A stretch of 64,000 nt of DNA, taken from assembly GCF_028858725.1 (NCBI RefSeq), contig NC_084759.1, positions 175,489,770 to 175,553,769 on the forward strand. The letters are read 5' to 3'. Below, piece by piece: positions 1-13,000 of the stretch. A model generated the notes under the pieces. The model was given only the letters and a program-made list of their open reading frames with translations. It did no database searches and was not told the origin of the DNA. The stretch comes from Colius striatus. Lineage: Eukaryota; Chordata; Aves; Coliiformes; Coliidae. Positions within the stretch are counted from its first letter, which is position 1. Each line of letters begins with the position of its first letter. The position numbers and the translations under genes were made by a program.

Positions 1-284
1 CCCATCTACACTAGAAACAAATACAGAATTAAAAGGGAAGAATCAATAAAAAATTGACACTCAGGGCTACAAGAACAGATGCAAAGTGCATTTCCTCATA
101 TGCATCAAGAGCTAACAGTATAAAAAAGAATACATGCAATTCATGATTAATATACTGTGGTTTGATTCTTCAAAAAGAACAATGTATTTTACACTGGACC
201 TAAAATTGTATCTATAAGTAATAAACAATTTGAAAGCATTAGACCAGTGTAGATGAGAGGAAGTAATGGCATTGTAGTGTCTTG
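1..284. other. Intergenic, AT-rich, nothing recognised
   Basis: No ORF, repeat end or RNA gene is recognisable. The segment simply leads into the first CR1 element. Confidence 0.6.
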
Positions 285-1220
285 TCACAGAATCAGAGAA
301 TCACAGAATCCTAAGGGTTGGAAGGGACCCAAAAAGATCAGCTAGTCCAACCCTCATACCAGAGCATGACCACCTAGAGTAGGTCACACAGGAACTTGTC
401 CAAGTGGGTGTTGAATGTCTCCAGAGAAGGAGACTCAACAACCCATTTGGGCAGCCTGTTCCAGTGCTCTGTCACTCTCAGAGGGAAGAAATTTTCCCTT
501 ATGTTTCTTTGCAACCTCTTACGTTCCAGCTTGTACCTGTTGCTCCTTGTCCTATCACTGGACATCATTGATAACAGCCTGGCTCCATCCTCCTGACATC
601 CACCTTTTCTGTCTTTGTAAATATTGATGAGGTCACCCCTCAGTCTCCTCTTCTCCAAGGTGAAGAGCCCCAGCTCCCTCAGCCTTTCATCATAAGGGAG
701 ATGCTCCACTCCATCATCTTGGTGGCCCTGCGCTGAACTCTCTCCAGCAGCTCCCTGTCCTTCTTGAACTGAGAGGCCCAGAACTGGACACAACATTCCA
801 GACACAGTCTCATGAGGGCAGAGTAGAGGGGGAAGAGAACCTCTCTCGACGTACTGCCCACAGCCCCTCTCTGCTATTTACTGCCTACGCCCCAGGATGT
901 CATTGGCCTTCTTGGTCACGAGGGCACATTGCTGGCTCATGCTTATCCTGCTGGTCACCAGTACCCCCAGGTCCCTTTCCCCTACACTACTCTCTAAGAG
1001 TCCATTCCCCAACCTGTACTGGTACATGGGGTTCTTCTTTCCCAGATGCAAGACTCTACACTTGCCCTTGTTGAATTTCATTAGATTTCTCCCTGCCCAA
1101 CCCTCCAGCCTGTCCAGGACTCATTGGATGGCAGCACAGCCTTCTGGTGTGTCAGCCACTCCCCTCAGTTTAGTATTGTCAGCAAACTTGCTGACAGTGC
1201 CCTCTGTTCCCTCATCAAGG
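285..1220 (-). mobile_element. CR1 LINE, 5'-truncated, antisense
   Basis: The left edge carries the CR1 3' tail in reverse (repeats of the AGAATCACAG type), followed by the canonical antisense 3' UTR that starts GGGTTGGAAGGGACC. Reading the minus strand, 805-374 gives the end of the CR1 ORF2 reverse-transcriptase protein, including the '[20 protein letters not shown]' block. 1081-878 gives an earlier piece with '[20 protein letters not shown]'. The pieces are in different frames, so the copy is frameshifted and dead. Sequence similarity ends near the block matching CTTGCTGACAGTGCCCTCTG. About 0.94 kb survives of a roughly 4.5-kb full-length element. Confidence 0.93.
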
Positions 1221-4111
1221 TAGCAGGAGAGTCCCTGCCATGTTTAGGTGACAATGGATAGGTAAGGAATCTGATCCTTCCTTTCTGATCACAAGTGGTT
1301 AACATTGACATGAAAGAATGAAAGCCAATGAACCCAGCAGGGGACATGGACTCACACAGGCAGCACAAGCAGCCTAGAAGAGAGCTAACCAGCATCACAT
1401 TTAAACCAAAGGAACCTATACACTTCATTTCTGTGTTAAAGACTTCTCACCTTTCTTTGAGAGCCATTAGTGGAACAGAAAAATAAAACAAAGGCTCAGC
1501 TTGGGCATTTTTTCTTTCCTTGTTCTTGCTTTTCTGTGATCCTGGGATTTAGCTGCTGAGGTTCCTGGCACAGGATGCACAGTAATTTCACTAATTCAAC
1601 TTGTATAGCTCTTGTATTCTCTAACCACTAAATCAAAACTTAACTGAACAAGGCACTAAGGAATACCCAGCACATCTGAAAAAGCCAATAGAGCTGTTAA
1701 TAGACAGATATATAGACTATGCATTACATGAATGAGACACAATTTAGAAGAATACCCTCATGTCTTCATAATCGAGGGTAGCTTGTTTTCCATGTAGTGG
1801 CACGCTTTTGAACCTCTTCCTTGCCTCTCAATTATATGCTTGTCTAAAACAGAGCAGAAGGTCACAACCGCTTTTCTCTCATCACTATATAAATCAGCCA
1901 ACCAAAGCTACCACTTCTTAGTGCATTTCAATTATTTATGACCCCAAACCTAGTTGAACAAATACACTTCCAAGCCTGAATCTGAAAGCTAAAAGAGAAA
2001 AAAATGGCATCACAAATCAGTAGAAGTGGGCAACATCAGATTGGGGAATGTAGGCTCTCTTATATAGCAAGAAATCTGTCTGGCATGTCTTCACTGGACC
2101 ACAAGTCATGGAATTGTAAGACATTTGGCTTTCTTCACCTTGTTTGAAGTATTCACGTGAAACTGCACCATCCCGACATAGTTTTTAAAATGCTGTTTGG
2201 ACATACAGCTAAGACATATGCAAACACATGCCTACCACCTAGAACAAATAGAGTGAGTTTAATTTATGTCAAACTAGATGTGCTAGACAGCTCAGCACCT
2301 AGCTCCTGCTTGATGGGAGCCAAATCAAACATCTCATCAGTTACATCTGTCTATAACTGATAGATCTGACCTGATCTATATGCTTGGAAAATGTCTCTGC
2401 TCAGTTCTCAAATGCAAGGGGCTGGAATCAATCCTCCATGTTAGGAAGTGCTGAACCTGGCAGCCCCAGAGCAAGGAAGGAGTCTACCACAGCTCCCTGC
2501 TCCTGGACCATGCATCCAGGTGCCCTACTCCCAGAGACATCTCTCCTTGGCCTCCAGGCCACATGCCCCTCTTGCCAACTGGTCTAGCTTGATGCTGGGC
2601 AGGGCCATGCGCTGATCGCACGCCCTCATTGTTCCCTGTTCTGACAACATGGGCACACAGGACTCCCACCCCAGTGCCTACATGGCACTCAGATCCTCCA
2701 TACACAGATGCACTCAGCCTAGAGAGCTCTGCACCTGGAAAAATCACTAGACATGTAGTCAGAAGTTGGGACTGACCACATACTGGTCAGTGCCTCTTTG
2801 CACAAAACCAGCTCCTTTTATCCCCTTCTCGCTCTGCATCCCACCTTTGCTCCTCCCCAAAACACCAGGTTGTCTCCCTTCCCCTACTTGCCCTAAACGT
2901 TTCACAGTAAGTCCTGTGCAAGCCCCAAAAGCTCTTCCTTGTACCCCACAGCGAGCCCCCTACTCTTGGGCAGTGCCCCCAGACTGCAGAGTGACCCAGA
3001 GAGCGTTCCCACTGACTCACGGTGCTGGGTGTCTCCCAGCCCATGGGGCAGCTGGGACAGCCCTGCGGTCAGAGCAGGGACTCCTGTCTCTCACTGAGGC
3101 ATTGGGATCATCCCTACCATTGTGCCTTTGGGTCTGTGGGGGTGATCCTCTCTGAGGTCCCAGGAGGATCTAGGCACGGGGATTGTGGGGCTCTCCCAGC
3201 TGTGGTGGTCTTTGAGAGTGTATGTGCAGCTTTTGTAAAGTAACTCAACATTCAACAGCATGCTAGGTGATACTTACCTCAGAGGGACTTCCAGTTGGAT
3301 TACACATGGTTATTGTGGCTTTATGCTGTAGGGAAATCTGGAGCAAAGAACTCTCACTGGAAATCAGTTGTAATAAACTCCATATTGACAAAGAATGGCA
3401 CTGAAAATTAGCCAGAGAAGACACTCTTATGTACTTCTCATTGATGTAATGAATATTTGAAGTGGAAGGGAAATGCTTCACTAGAAGGGAGTGTCAGGTC
3501 CTGTGAAGCTTTCCAGGACAGAACAAGTTGTAGCTAAACAATAATACTCTCTTGAACAGCAAAACAGAGTAAAGGGATTATTCATCAATGCAATAAGTGT
3601 TTTGGAAATGGTATTTTAGGTTAAAGACCAGAGCGTCTCTGTACCCCTTTTCCCGGGAAAGCCCTCACTCCTTCTTGGCTTTAACAGGAGGACCTACCTC
3701 CAAAAAAGAAAACCCACCTATGTTATTCAGGTAAGAAGTGGTACCTCAGCCCCTACACCTGCCTACAAATTGCTGCTGAGATAAGTAGATATTCCCAGGG
3801 TGATACAGGCATGGGCAGTCCCCAGCTGCCTCCACAAGGCATAGACCAAATCTAGACCTATAGGGTCCAGCACAAAAAGGTATAGGGTTTGAAGGAACAG
3901 TGGACTCTGATGACATTGCAGGGGAGGTAAGCTCTCTGCATGATGTGCCCGGGAGGTACCCACAGACCCTGGTTAGGCAAGATAGGCTCCAGGATGGGGT
4001 ACACAGCCCTACCTGAAAACCTCTGGGGCACGGAGAAGGGGGTTGCACACACCACACAGGCACAGCTTAGTACGGGTCAAGGGCTGGACTCTCCTTTATG
4101 TTTTCCTCTCA
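1221..4111. other. Intergenic; GC-richer block at about 2.38-3.24 kb
   Basis: No gene is recognised. From about 2380 to 3240 the base composition becomes GC-richer (many CCC and CCAGG runs) and short ORFs up to 129 codons open on both strands. The predicted peptides are low-complexity in style (rich in P, S, L and C), show no family motif and overlap each other on opposite strands. I therefore read them as chance ORFs in an old unrecognised repeat or a GC-rich patch. Confidence 0.5.
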
Positions 4112-4168
4112 TTAGATCTGGACTAGATGATCTTTGGAGGTCCCTTACATCCCTTGAGATTCCATGAT
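4112..4168 (+). mobile_element. CR1 3'-end fragment (sense)
   Basis: A short stretch matches the sense CR1 3' UTR (GGACTAGATGATCTTTGGAGG, then GTCCCTTACATCCC) and ends with a degenerate GATTCCATGATA tail. Only about 55 bp remain, consistent with extreme 5' truncation. Confidence 0.75.
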
Positions 4169-7100
4169 ACATAAATGATTAGGCTTGTTTCTTGGGCTTT
4201 CATTATAAGCATTGTTTATGTTAATTGTTGGGATTGGGTTTTGCATGTGTTATCTCCTCTCATTATGTTTGCAGAGTCAGGTTCACTCTGTGTTTCTGTT
4301 TGTTTTTCGAGGGGAATATTGAGGAACATTCCCATTTCTGAACTGTCTGGCTTTGAAACAAACCCCAGAGAGCCACTTGCCAGGAACAGCATCGCATACT
4401 CTGTGCTCTCAACAAAGCCTCCCATAGCCTGCTGCCCGTGAGATGAAGGTCTGTGGGCCTGGGGCATGCAGCTCCTCCTGGGCTCATGCTTTTCATTGTA
4501 AATGTCCTGCTGGTGTTTTGTCCATCTCACTGGTAACACTTTCTGAAATCAAAATAGGCCTATTTATCCTCTTGCTTATTTAAATGCAGACAGGCTAACA
4601 CAGTGGCTATGTAAAGTAATGGCAGTTAGCTGAACAGATGCTTAAGACGTGAGTGCTGGTCAGTCATTAAAAAACCTCCTATGGGAAACTGCAGCCTTCT
4701 GGGATTTTTTGGCTTATTAAGTAAGTTTTGAACTACTATATCTTTCTAGCAGGGATGAAACCATGCAAACTTACTACTAGTGCCAAGTATTGTAGCAAGC
4801 AGCTAATCTTTCTCATTGCCCCTAATATTTCTGGATCTTCATACTTCTCTATTTTGGCTCTTGTAGGTAAGTGACTCTGACTAGAAAGAGTGAAATGTTA
4901 TTTAGTTGTACATTGAGATCTTAATTTCTTGCAGGTACCTATGGGAACTCTTGACTTTACTTTGCAATTTATTATAATATATATAAGGTATAAAATTTTC
5001 CACTCTGATTTCCTCTTGTGTACTATTTTCTAGGTAAGAGATCATTCTTTGTGCTTAGATTTCAAGTGGCTTTGGTTACACACATTTCCTTGAAATGAGC
5101 AGCAACCATGTTTCTAACCTAATGTAGTGATTCTGAAAAATTACAGCCTTACAATTGGTTTTTAACAGAGGAATTATTCCCTTTCATTGAACAAATCATC
5201 TGTAACATGGAAAGCTGCAGCATGGAAGCCAGCTCCTAGCTACATCAATTCTTAACCAGAAGCAAATCTAGCAGTGTGTGTTCTAGATTTCTTCAGTTAA
5301 TGGTGTGAATTAAGTTACATTTGGTAAATAAGAAAGATGTGTGTTGCAAAAGTTTTCCAACATCTCACTTAGTGTAATAAACTGTGTGTTGTTTCCTGGC
5401 TTTGTGGTTGCTCTCAGTTTGTGATTGTATGGTATAAGAAAAATCAATATCTCATTTCTCACATCAGCCAGATGGATTGGCCAGGCATGGGCCATTCTGA
5501 CAGGGAAAACCCATTTTTTTCCCCCGATTTCAAGCTCTGCTGTTTACAAGCAGCTATTGACAGCTCCAGGTAAGATCTATCATGGTAGAGTTTAAAAGTC
5601 TTGCTGGCTCTGCTGTATTTCTTACCTCCCATCACTTGCCATGTGCTGTTATAAATTCTTAAAGTGATTCTTACTTTTGCATGTGCTGGCTAAATGTTGA
5701 GATTAGCCTAGGAACAAAGGTGATGTTCTGAATTTATGGTCAGCCTGATATATGCTGATCCTCCCAAAAAATAAAAGGTTTCATGAGATTTTGGCTTATA
5801 AAATCCTTATAAAATCATGCCCTCTGATGAAATTATCTTCCCTGTATGGCTGTATGGCACAGGTCTTTATATCTGATGCAAGATAGTTTGGTGGAGAACC
5901 AACTGGCAGTAGAAAGAGTGTGTTTTCCTGCTCTGTGAAACACATTAATGGAAGTAATTTAATGGAACACATTAAATAACAGGTAATTTTAAATTTTTAT
6001 ATAAAAGAAATCTTAAAAGTTAAAGAGAGTTGAAAAAAAGTTACATTTTACAATGCACTCACTAATAAAATTAAAAGTATTATTAGTGAAAGCATTGATT
6101 TTCTACTTGCATGCACAATATATCATAATCACATCCAAAAAAGAGTATTAAAAGATAATTGTACCTTATGATTGCCAAGTGAATCACTCATGGTATGGGA
6201 ATGCCAAGTAAGAATTATCCATTTGGCTCTTTCTGGCCATCCTACACACAATGTGTATTACACATTATTTTTTTCCATAGAGAAACACTGCTTGGCAAAA
6301 AGAACTGCATTTGTTTGCCTGATTCATGCTCTCTCGTAAAACCTCTGCATTAACAGAGGCTGTATGAAGAATTCATAACAATTCATAACAGTTTCTTCAG
6401 AGCTATGTCACTGACCATGAGTTGGTTGTAAAGCTGGCTTTGGGAAAGCTAGTGCTAGCATTTAGTGCATCTAAAGTACTATCAACCCTAATTCCCCTGT
6501 AATACAAGAAATTTGAAATCCAAATCCGGATACTCCTTTTTCCACATCACCATCAGGAGAGCTACAGAGGCAGCTCAGCTCACAAAGAGAATTTGTGTGC
6601 AAATGCAGGCTCTTCATATACTGGTGGAAAGCAGATTACAAATGAGATCTGTGCAACACTTTCATATTAAATCCCGTTAAAATGCAGACCAGACCAAGTT
6701 CTTTGATGAATTCAAAAGCTCAGCCTGGATCTTTCCTCGCTTTATCCCATCCAGTTACTACAGATCTTGAGATGTTTGAGGAAAGTAGTCCTTGTGCAGA
6801 CCCAGAGTGACGTATGAGAGTTTGGTTCCTCTGAGGCCTTGTCAACACAACCTGCCACCTCTGTAAGCACAAGGGCTTGGTCCTTTATTTCTCGTTGACT
6901 TTTCAGGTTCAAAATTCTAAACTGAAACCAGGAGGCTCAAACCTAAGGCAATGGTTATGTGAGTCTTAGACCAGAAATCCAAGAGCAAACAATGACATAG
7001 TCTTAACTCATACCTACACAAAATTATGAAATTATGGGACTGCATAATGCTTCTTACATGACCGAGAGGAGGCTATGGAAAGCTTGCAAAATTAAATACA

Positions 7101-9050
7101 GTGGGGCATGGATCCATTTGTAACTTTTGAAGTGTTTAGAATGATTCACATGAAAGGTTCTGCTTTCGCCGATATCAATTGAAAAGTCAAAATCAATGAC
7201 ACCACAGACCGACACAGGCAAAGACAGAACATTTTGTTCCCCACTGTATTTGTTGAAGCTCACTTCTGTTAAAGTATACTGTACTGTTCTTCTGGAAATG
7301 GAATTTAAAGATAATTTTGTCAGAGACATCACAAAGTGCAAAGAAACAACATTTGCACATCTCATTGTTAGCTGGCCTAACTTCAAGACAGAAATTGGAG
7401 TTAAGGATTAAGAGCACAAACCATAACATAAAAGTAATGCTTCCTCCTTTTTTCGACTATCGCATCGTCAGATTGCACTTAAAATTCTCAGATGTACAGA
7501 TTGCGATGAAATACTGGTTTGGTGAAGTGGCAGCATGGAGACCATGGCTTTAAGCTGGGTTTGTAAAGCATAAACCAGTGCCTGAGCCATAGGAGCCTAG
7601 CATTCAATTAATATATTTTTCACTAATTGTAATTTTTTACTTGATGATACATCATCACTCATGCAAGTAGCTATAAGCTATTTTTTCCACCCATGACCAC
7701 ACAACATGTGCAGTAGGCAATGACTGCTGAAAACTGCCAAGCACAAATAAGAAAAAGGATACTTTTGTTACGGGTAATTCTGTGCCCAATTGAAAAACTA
7801 TTTCTTCCCACTACAACCCAGGGTGTTGAATAGCTCTTTTCCCAAAGTGTTTATTTTTTAACAAGGCAAGCAGAGGCTCAGAAAATGAGATGCAGCAGCC
7901 AAGAATTGAGACTGAGTGACAGCTTGCAGTTAGCATGTTAATTCAATGCTTTTTTTACCTTAAAAAAGAAACACCTGAAAACATTACAAGCAAGGATGGG
8001 GTATGGAGGCTGTGAGGGAGAATCTTGACAGCCTTGGAGCAAGTGACTAATTAGTATGGAGGGAGAGAAAAGGCTTAAAGTTCAATATGCTGCTGTAACT
8101 TGTTTCCTAAACTGCTGGCCATCTTGATTAGTTAATTTTCAGCATTTCTTGGCATGTGCCCTCATCCTCACCTGCAGCTGAGAACATTGCCTCTAGAATT
8201 AGGTTCTGCAGAGCAGGTATCAGTGCTTTCACTCTGGGCTCACAACTCATCAGTGGCTCACAGACATCTGCTGTGACATGTGCACTGCTACAGACACGAT
8301 CCTCGCTGCAGCCTTGCTGTAGCTGTTTCCACTCCTGCTCCTCTGGCTGAAGATGTCTTTCTGACTTCCTATGCTGCATCGTTTTTCTCCCTTTTTCACA
8401 ACTATATGAGTCAAAGCATGGCATCCTCATTTAGTTCATGTCCAACAGCATTTGAGGTCTATCTCAGATCAGTCTCACAGTGGTTTTGTTTGATTTTTTA
8501 GTTGTTTGGTTTTTTTCATAAGGAATGTTTTTCCCCTTAGTGTTAGATTGAGTTGCAGCAGTTCCATCTAGCTGGAATTGCTCTGATCTAACAAAGAGGA
8601 GCTCAGTAGAAAAAAATGGGCTGAGCTTCATCCCAATCCTCGCCTTCAGCCATCTTCACCAAAGCCTCCTACATCACAATAAAATCTTGCCAGTCATCCT
8701 GCATTGGTGTACAAGACCCTATTGGCTTCAGACACACCTGTGGGGCTTTGCTGTCCAGAGGGGTGTTGTGGTGGCTGCCCTGCCATCCTCAGATCTCACT
8801 GGCACTTACTCTAGGCTTGTGACCACTGCTTATGCTGGCAATATCAGCCACATCTACCACCTACTGCTAGTAGCTTGCTGTGGGGAAGTTTGCACAGCTG
8901 TTAGTAGCATGACCATGTAACAATCGCTGAATTGATAGTTAGGTGAGCGTGCACAACAGATGTGAACACAATACACAAAAATCTGCATTCTAGAAGGGTG
9001 GTTGCCCAAAACTGGTAATATCATGAAGAAAATAGGACTGGTTACTTGAG
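4169..9050. other. Intergenic, no recognised gene
   Basis: This is AT-rich unique-looking DNA. It includes a perfect 2 x 10-bp tandem duplication (ATTCATAACA) at 6371-6390. A 110-codon minus-strand ORF at 7386-7054 has no recognised family and is discussed as a finding. Nothing else resembles a gene. Confidence 0.5.
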
Positions 9051-9142
9051 ATCATAGAATCATAGAATGCTAGTGTTGGAATGGACCTTTAGAGATCATC
9101 TTGTCCAACGCCCCTGCAGAAGCAGGTTCATCATCAGCTGAA
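9051..9142 (-). mobile_element. CR1 3'-end fragment (antisense)
   Basis: The segment begins with two ATCATAGAAT tail units, followed by the antisense 3' UTR of a young CR1 subfamily (GGACCTTTAGAGATCATC, CCCCTGCAGAAGCAGGTTCA). It is truncated after about 90 bp. The same subfamily signature recurs at 27.8, 31.0 and 40.6 kb. Confidence 0.88.
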
Positions 9143-9429
9143 TTAAATAGTAGGCAGAGAATTACCAGGAGATTTATGAGAGTAGAAAGAGTCAGCCTGG
9201 AAAGAAACTTCAAGGAAGTGTGACAAATTGTGTCTAGGGATGAGATCTGGGAGTGGGATGAAGTCACCAAAGCGAGGGTGTAGTGCTGCGGGTTGTGGGG
9301 GACTTGTGGGGTGTGTTCTTACTAGTGTATGGGGTAATGGGTAGCATGCACACAGAACATCCATGTCTCCCCAAGGAAAGGTGAATGAGTTGGGGAAACT
9401 GCACCCAAGAGAAATGAAGTGCACCTAAC

Positions 9430-9640
9430 CACGCATGTGTGTGTGAGAAGTTTCAGGGATTAGTCATTGAAGAGTGCTTAGACATTTCTAGGTGTGTATC
9501 AACATTTCCTAAGTGTCTTGAATAGTGATTTATCTGCTTTGTTGCTGGTAGTGATCCTAAATGCCCAGGTGAATGCCTGCCACTTAGTCAGGTACTGCTA
9601 ACAATCAGATAAATATGTCCTATTCCATCTGGCATAGCTT
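9430..9640 (+). repeat. LTR-like diverged repeat, copy A (upstream of ARRDC5)
   Basis: This segment aligns by eye with copy B at about 14590-14820 in the same orientation. Shared blocks in the same order are a CA(CG/CA)CATGTGT start, (A/T)TTAT CTGCT xx (A/G)TTGCT, then TTAG(T)-AGGT-CTGCTAA followed by ATAAAT and a CCT-rich stretch. The order of blocks and the AATAAA signal in copy B resemble a solo retroviral LTR, but I cannot name the family. Copy A ends about 140 bp before the ARRDC5 start codon, so it could overlap that gene's promoter. Confidence 0.45.
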
Positions 9641-9692
9641 GGAGAGATGAGCTCCCTCCCTGTGGGGCATGCTGCACCCATCCCCCATGCTG

Positions 9693-9700
9693 TGACCTCA
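9693..9700 (+). promoter_or_regulatory. CRE-like site upstream of ARRDC5
   Basis: TGACCTCA differs by one base from the palindromic cAMP-response element TGACGTCA and lies 83 bp before the ARRDC5 ATG. CRE-type elements often occur in testis-expressed promoters bound by CREM, and mammalian ARRDC5 is testis-expressed. An 8-mer with one mismatch is weak evidence on its own. Confidence 0.2.
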
Positions 9701-9782
9701 CAAACCCCAGTGTCATAGGGTAGGTAGGGTTGGAGAAGACAATCTCTAAGCTGCAGCAGCACTCAGCTCATGCTCTTTCCTC

Positions 9783-10035
9783 ATGTCTACAGTAAGAGCA
9801 ATTAACCTGGTGCTGCCTGAGGTTGAGGTGCATCTGGCCGGCTCTAGTATAGTCGGCCAGCTGGTCCTGAACCTGAGGAGCACCTTGGTGGACCCTATTG
9901 TGAAGGTGGAGCTTGTGGGAAGAGGCTGCCTGAGGTGGCTTGAGGAGGATAATCCTGAACTGGACTACTACAAGAGTACAGCTTGCACCAACCAGGCTGT
10001 CTATGTCTCCAAAACAAAGGATTTCCACATAGAAG
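9783..10035 (+). CDS. ARRDC5: ARRDC5 coding exon 1
   Basis: The exon encodes residues 1-84 plus the first base of codon 85. It runs from the ATG through LAGSSIVGQLVLNL and STLVDPIVKVELVGRG to TKDFHIE. The donor reads GAAG|GTAAAA, which leaves a phase-1 end that joins to the AT of exon 2 to make Asp. Reading past the donor adds only a few codons before a stop, which supports splicing here. Confidence 0.88.
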
Positions 10036-13000
10036 GTAAAATACTGGAATGAGACAGCTGAACAGCATCCTAGTGTTGGGCTAGGAAAGGTGGGGTCAGA
10101 CCATTTCCAGGGAGGAGGAAGTATTCAATTTGCCAATGTCCATGGCATACTCCTTTCCACTACATCACATGGTAACGAGGGCTGTGCAGTGATCAGTAGT
10201 CTTGTGTAGAAAGCATGAGTTAGTGTCTGTGAAGCAAATATTTGTTACACAGAAATATTTCACAACCTGCCTAACAGCAGGTTGGAACCTTTTAGTCACG
10301 AGCATTTCACTGAAGCATTCTGTGGTCACCTAAAACAGTTGCCTTCAGCATTGCTGTTGACTTATATGTCAGCAAGCATCCACCGAATATATAGGCTTTG
10401 TTATATTTGCAACTACAGTAAACGCATTATTAGAGTCACTGCTGTATCTTTAGAGAGACAAGAAAAATGTGAAATGTGCACTGAAAACATCTGAAAAAGT
10501 GTGATTATTTCACTGACTCACGGAATGGTTGAGGTTGGAAGGAAACTCTGGAGGTCATCCAACTCCCTTGCTCAAGCAAGGCCACCCAGAAACAATTTCC
10601 CAGGACCATATGCAATTGACTTTTTAATTTCTCAATGGAAGGAGACTTCACAACCTCCCTGGGCAACATTTCACAGAGAGAAAGTGTTTCAGAGGGAACC
10701 TCCTGTGTTTCAGTCTGTGCCTTTTGTCATTGAAAAGAACCTGGCTCTATCTTCTTTGCACCTTTCCTTCAGGTATCATGCACCTCAAAATGTACACAGA
10801 TTAAATCAAAGCTAACTATTAAAATGTAGAGACTTAATAAAAGGAGTAAAGTCAGTGGGATATAACAATCACCTAACACAGTAAATTATTCCAGGGGATG
10901 TTTAAAGCAAATGGAAGACTCCTAGGAGGTGCACTCCACTTTCTCAGCTCCTCTTTCTTAGGGTCTGCTGAGAACTGAAGTTAGACTGCCAATTTGTGAA
11001 AACTGTGAGCTACAGTTTAGAGTGTTAAGACTTCATTTCCTCTCAGACTTGAAGACTCTACCTCACCCAAAGGTCATTTTCACCATGCACATGCATTAGA
11101 ATCTTAGCCTTGATGTATGACAGCACATTGACTCTTCTTGTAATCTACCAGATGATACAGCCTGGACAGAAAAGAGGGAGAAAGGCTGAGTGTAGGGTTT
11201 GGGTTTTTTTTTTTTTTGCCATTATAAGACTGAGTAGCTGTAAAGCACTTCATTTCTAGATCTTTTCAGATAAAGTTCAAATTGGTGTTGCTTAAAGACA
11301 CACTTGAATCTGTGTTCTGCCAGATATTCCTGCTTTCAAAAGGGTTGAGCACCCACATCCATCAAGACTTGCCAATACAGTACAGCTTAATAACAGATTT
11401 TTACTACTGTATCTCAGTCTTTCCTGCTTTCCAGCATTGATTACATCTCTGTTAGCAGTGCTCTAACAAGTCTAAGAAAGCCCTTTTAAAAACATGAAAG
11501 AAGTCACTGACCTGACCCTTCTTACCCTGAATACTCTGTGCACCCCATTGCTGTTATCATACAAGGAATGTATGTTTGAACAGATTGCTGCCTGTGTCAG
11601 CTTTTGATACTCAGCTGCTAATATGCTCTTGATAGCATGTTAGTAGTTGGTATTTGATCTTACCACATGCCCTGCTTGGGTCACATCTGATGTCTCTGTG
11701 AGAAGTGTATATCCATGCATCCAGGTGCCTGCTGACATTTCTTTTTAACTCTGATAAGCCCTGCCACTGCACGAGAAACTCAGGATTGTCTCTCTGTGAG
11801 ATAAAGACTGCTGGAGGAACTAACTCCTGGCAGACATTGAATGTGTCTGGTAACAGCTCTAGCGTAATTAGATACAAAAAAGGAAAAGATACGTTTCATT
11901 GCTACCAGGGATAACCATTCTCATCACCAGAAGAAACCCCTCCCAGTCAGAGCAAACCAGAGGCTTACAACACTCTGGACAGTTTGAAATTCTTCAAGCA
12001 CTGCTGTGCACTCTCAATTACACCCAAGAAAAACTCTTGTGTCCTTCATAGAAAGGTGATCCCTCAAAACACTCCTACCAGCAGCCTCTTTATGCTTTCC
12101 CTACAGTTGCAGCTATGATCTCCCTTGCTGGGAACTTATCCTTGCATAGGTGAGACAGTCTTTCAGTATAGTCCATGGGACCTCACCCACACAAAAGTGA
12201 ATTTGATTAAGAGGGAGTGGCACAGAAGCAAAGGCATTGGAAGGAAGGGGTTGTAAATCTTCCAGTCTTGCAGTTGTGCAGAGAAAGTGTCAAATACTAT
12301 TTTTATTGTGAGTGGGGTCTTTTGCACAGGAGAAACAAAGGTTTCAGATCATATGCACAGGCGTTGTAGCAATGATAAAAGAAGAGTGAGAACTACTACA
12401 ACTCTTTAAAACCCTATCAGTGTTTATTTGCATAGCTCAAAGTCTGTGGCATTCTATTATGACAAGTGAAAATGCTAAAAAGTTTGTGAGGAGCAGCAGA
12501 TTTATTGACCTAGTGTTAAAATGAGGCAGATTAGTGGTTCTTAAGTCTGCTAACTAGTCCATACATCCAGCAGCTGACCTGCAGGGGCAATGCACAGTCC
12601 ACCTCACCCCATGCCTCTTATGGCCCTTTGGGTGTAATACCAATTGGCCAGAATACCTTGGATCCTGGGACAAACACCATGGTTTCCATGAAGTACAAAT
12701 ATCTTAATTTTTTTAAAAGGCTTCTGATAGCAGTGTGTTGTTTGACTTTCAGATGGCTGGCTGGATTCTGGGGTCCACACCTTTGATTTCCACTTCAGCT
12801 TTCCTCCAAGTATTCCCTCCACTTTCACCAGCAAAACTGGCTGCATCTCCTACTCTGTTCAAGGGACTTGCTGCAGCCGCCACACTCTTTTAGCTAGAGA
12901 AGAGAGATGTTTACTGTTGCAAGGAACTGCTGGTGACCACAGAAGACATGTGAAAGACAAGGTATGGGAAACAAGCTATCTGAGCTGGAGACACAAAGAC

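Noticed and set aside
374-1081. Minus-strand ORFs as host genes
   Set aside because: They are frameshifted fragments of CR1 ORF2.
2384-3243. Cluster of ORFs in the GC-rich block
   Set aside because: The ORFs overlap on both strands, and the peptides are P/S/L/C-rich with no motif or splice structure. Composition alone explains them.
1-9400. 3' end of NELL2, expected beyond TMEM117 by mammalian synteny
   Set aside because: No cysteine-rich VWC or EGF-type coding sequence was seen on either strand in this segment.
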